Positions 7,153 to 7,511 of a DNA stretch of 7,511 bases are shown here, one piece after another; the stretch's first letter is position 1; each line of letters opens with the position of its first letter. The position numbers and the translations under genes are program-made. The notes under the pieces were generated by a model. The model searched no databases. It had not been told where the DNA came from and was given only the letters and a program-made list of their open reading frames with translations. Source of the stretch: Bacteroidales bacterium UBA6207 (lineage in GTDB: Bacteria > Bacteroidota > Bacteroidia > Bacteroidales > F082). The DNA is taken from positions 1 through 7,511 of the forward strand of contig DISP01000140.1 in assembly GCA_002421995.1 (NCBI GenBank), written 5' to 3'.

Positions 7153-7511
7153 ATGTCCATGGAAAACTTAGAACAACAAATCGAAGAACAAAACGAAATG
7201 ACTTTCAACCAACAAATGAAATCTTATTTGTTAACCACAGCCAAATGGGGCAAGTTTCTGGCTATTGTCGGGTTCATTATTATTGCTTTGATAGCAGTGG
7301 CTTCAGTGGGATTAATTATCGGATTTGAGTTTCTTCGTGAGTTTGGTGCAGCAGCAGTCCCATTGTCTTTGTTGGGTGTAGTCTATTTATTTGTGGCAGC
7401 AATCTATTTTATTCCAACCTATTACCTATTTCAGTTTTCAGAACAAATACGCTTAGGATTGCAAAACGGAGATGCTGAGGTTACCCAGTCGGCTTTTAAA
7501 AACCTCAAGTC
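7153..7511 (+). CDS. Small membrane protein, DUF5362-like (3' end missing)
   Basis: From ATG 7153, 119 codons are open to the window edge with no stop. The first 30 residues are polar and Glu/Gln-rich (MSMENLEQQIEEQNEM). KWGKFLAIVGFI leads into a first membrane helix at about residues 34-58, and a second helix covers about residues 67-94, ending FIPTYYLFQF. A soluble stretch follows (SEQIRLGLQNGDAEVTQSAFKNLK). The motif TAKWGKFLAIVGF, two helices and an ending in F-K-N-L-K resemble the Bacteroidota family DUF5362, whose function is unknown; I assign it from memory of the pattern. The Met at codon 3 (7159) is an alternative start. Neither has a Shine-Dalgarno sequence, only an A/T-rich leader. 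The upstream terminator separates it from glyA, so it should have its own promoter. Confidence 0.85.
   Translation, partial: MSMENLEQQIEEQNEMTFNQQMKSYLLTTAKWGKFLAIVGFIIIALIAVASVGLIIGFEFLREFGAAAVPLSLLGVVYLFVAAIYFIPTYYLFQFSEQIRLGLQNGDAEVTQSAFKNLK

Noticed and set aside
6963..7328. A 121-codon open frame on the plus strand across the glyA end and the next gene
   Set aside because: It overlaps the glyA stop, the terminator hairpin and the membrane protein gene in another frame, and its product has no recognisable pattern.
1..7511. Search for CRISPR arrays, insertion sequences, tRNA genes, phage genes or a defence system
   Set aside because: No spaced direct repeats, transposase motifs, tRNA-like folds or defence-type domains were seen; nearly all bases are explained by housekeeping or common Bacteroidota genes.

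Overview
The window looks like ordinary chromosomal DNA of a member of the Bacteroidota. Four things point there: a C-terminal domain of the type IX secretion (T9SS) type B sorting class, a serine hydroxymethyltransferase with the sequence style of Bacteroidales enzymes, a DUF5362-like membrane protein, and promoter-like sites matching the Bacteroidota -7 consensus TAnnTTTG. Base composition is moderately AT-rich, and most starts lack a clear Shine-Dalgarno sequence. I cannot name a genus.

Layout from left to right. Bases 1-1467 (+) hold the 3' part of a hybrid sensor kinase, receiver - HisKA - HATPase - receiver, whose start lies outside the window. Two bases further on begins the end of a convergent three-gene cluster on the minus strand, to be read from 5544 down to 1470. 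It comprises a zinc-binding M16 peptidase subunit (5544-4303), an M16 partner lacking the zinc site (4310-3015, 8-base overlap) and a secreted protein with fibronectin-type modules and a T9SS sorting domain (3005-1470, 9 bases after the previous gene). A 148-base divergent intergenic region separates this cluster from glyA (5693-6973, +) and carries a promoter-like site for each direction plus a perfect inverted repeat between them. glyA is followed by a strong intrinsic terminator, an AT-rich leader with two palindromes, and the 5' part of a small two-helix membrane protein gene that runs off the right edge.

Functionally the two M16 genes are the clearest unit. One has the zinc motif and lacks the Arg/Tyr pair, and the other has the reverse, so they should form one heteromeric protease. 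Neither has a signal peptide, so it probably acts in the cytoplasm. glyA supplies one-carbon units and glycine and appears to be monocistronic. The kinase, the secreted protein and the membrane protein have no evident shared pathway.

I found no mobile element, CRISPR array, RNA gene or clearly new system. The points most worth a second look are the secreted protein joined to the M16 pair and the palindromes in the two intergenic regions.
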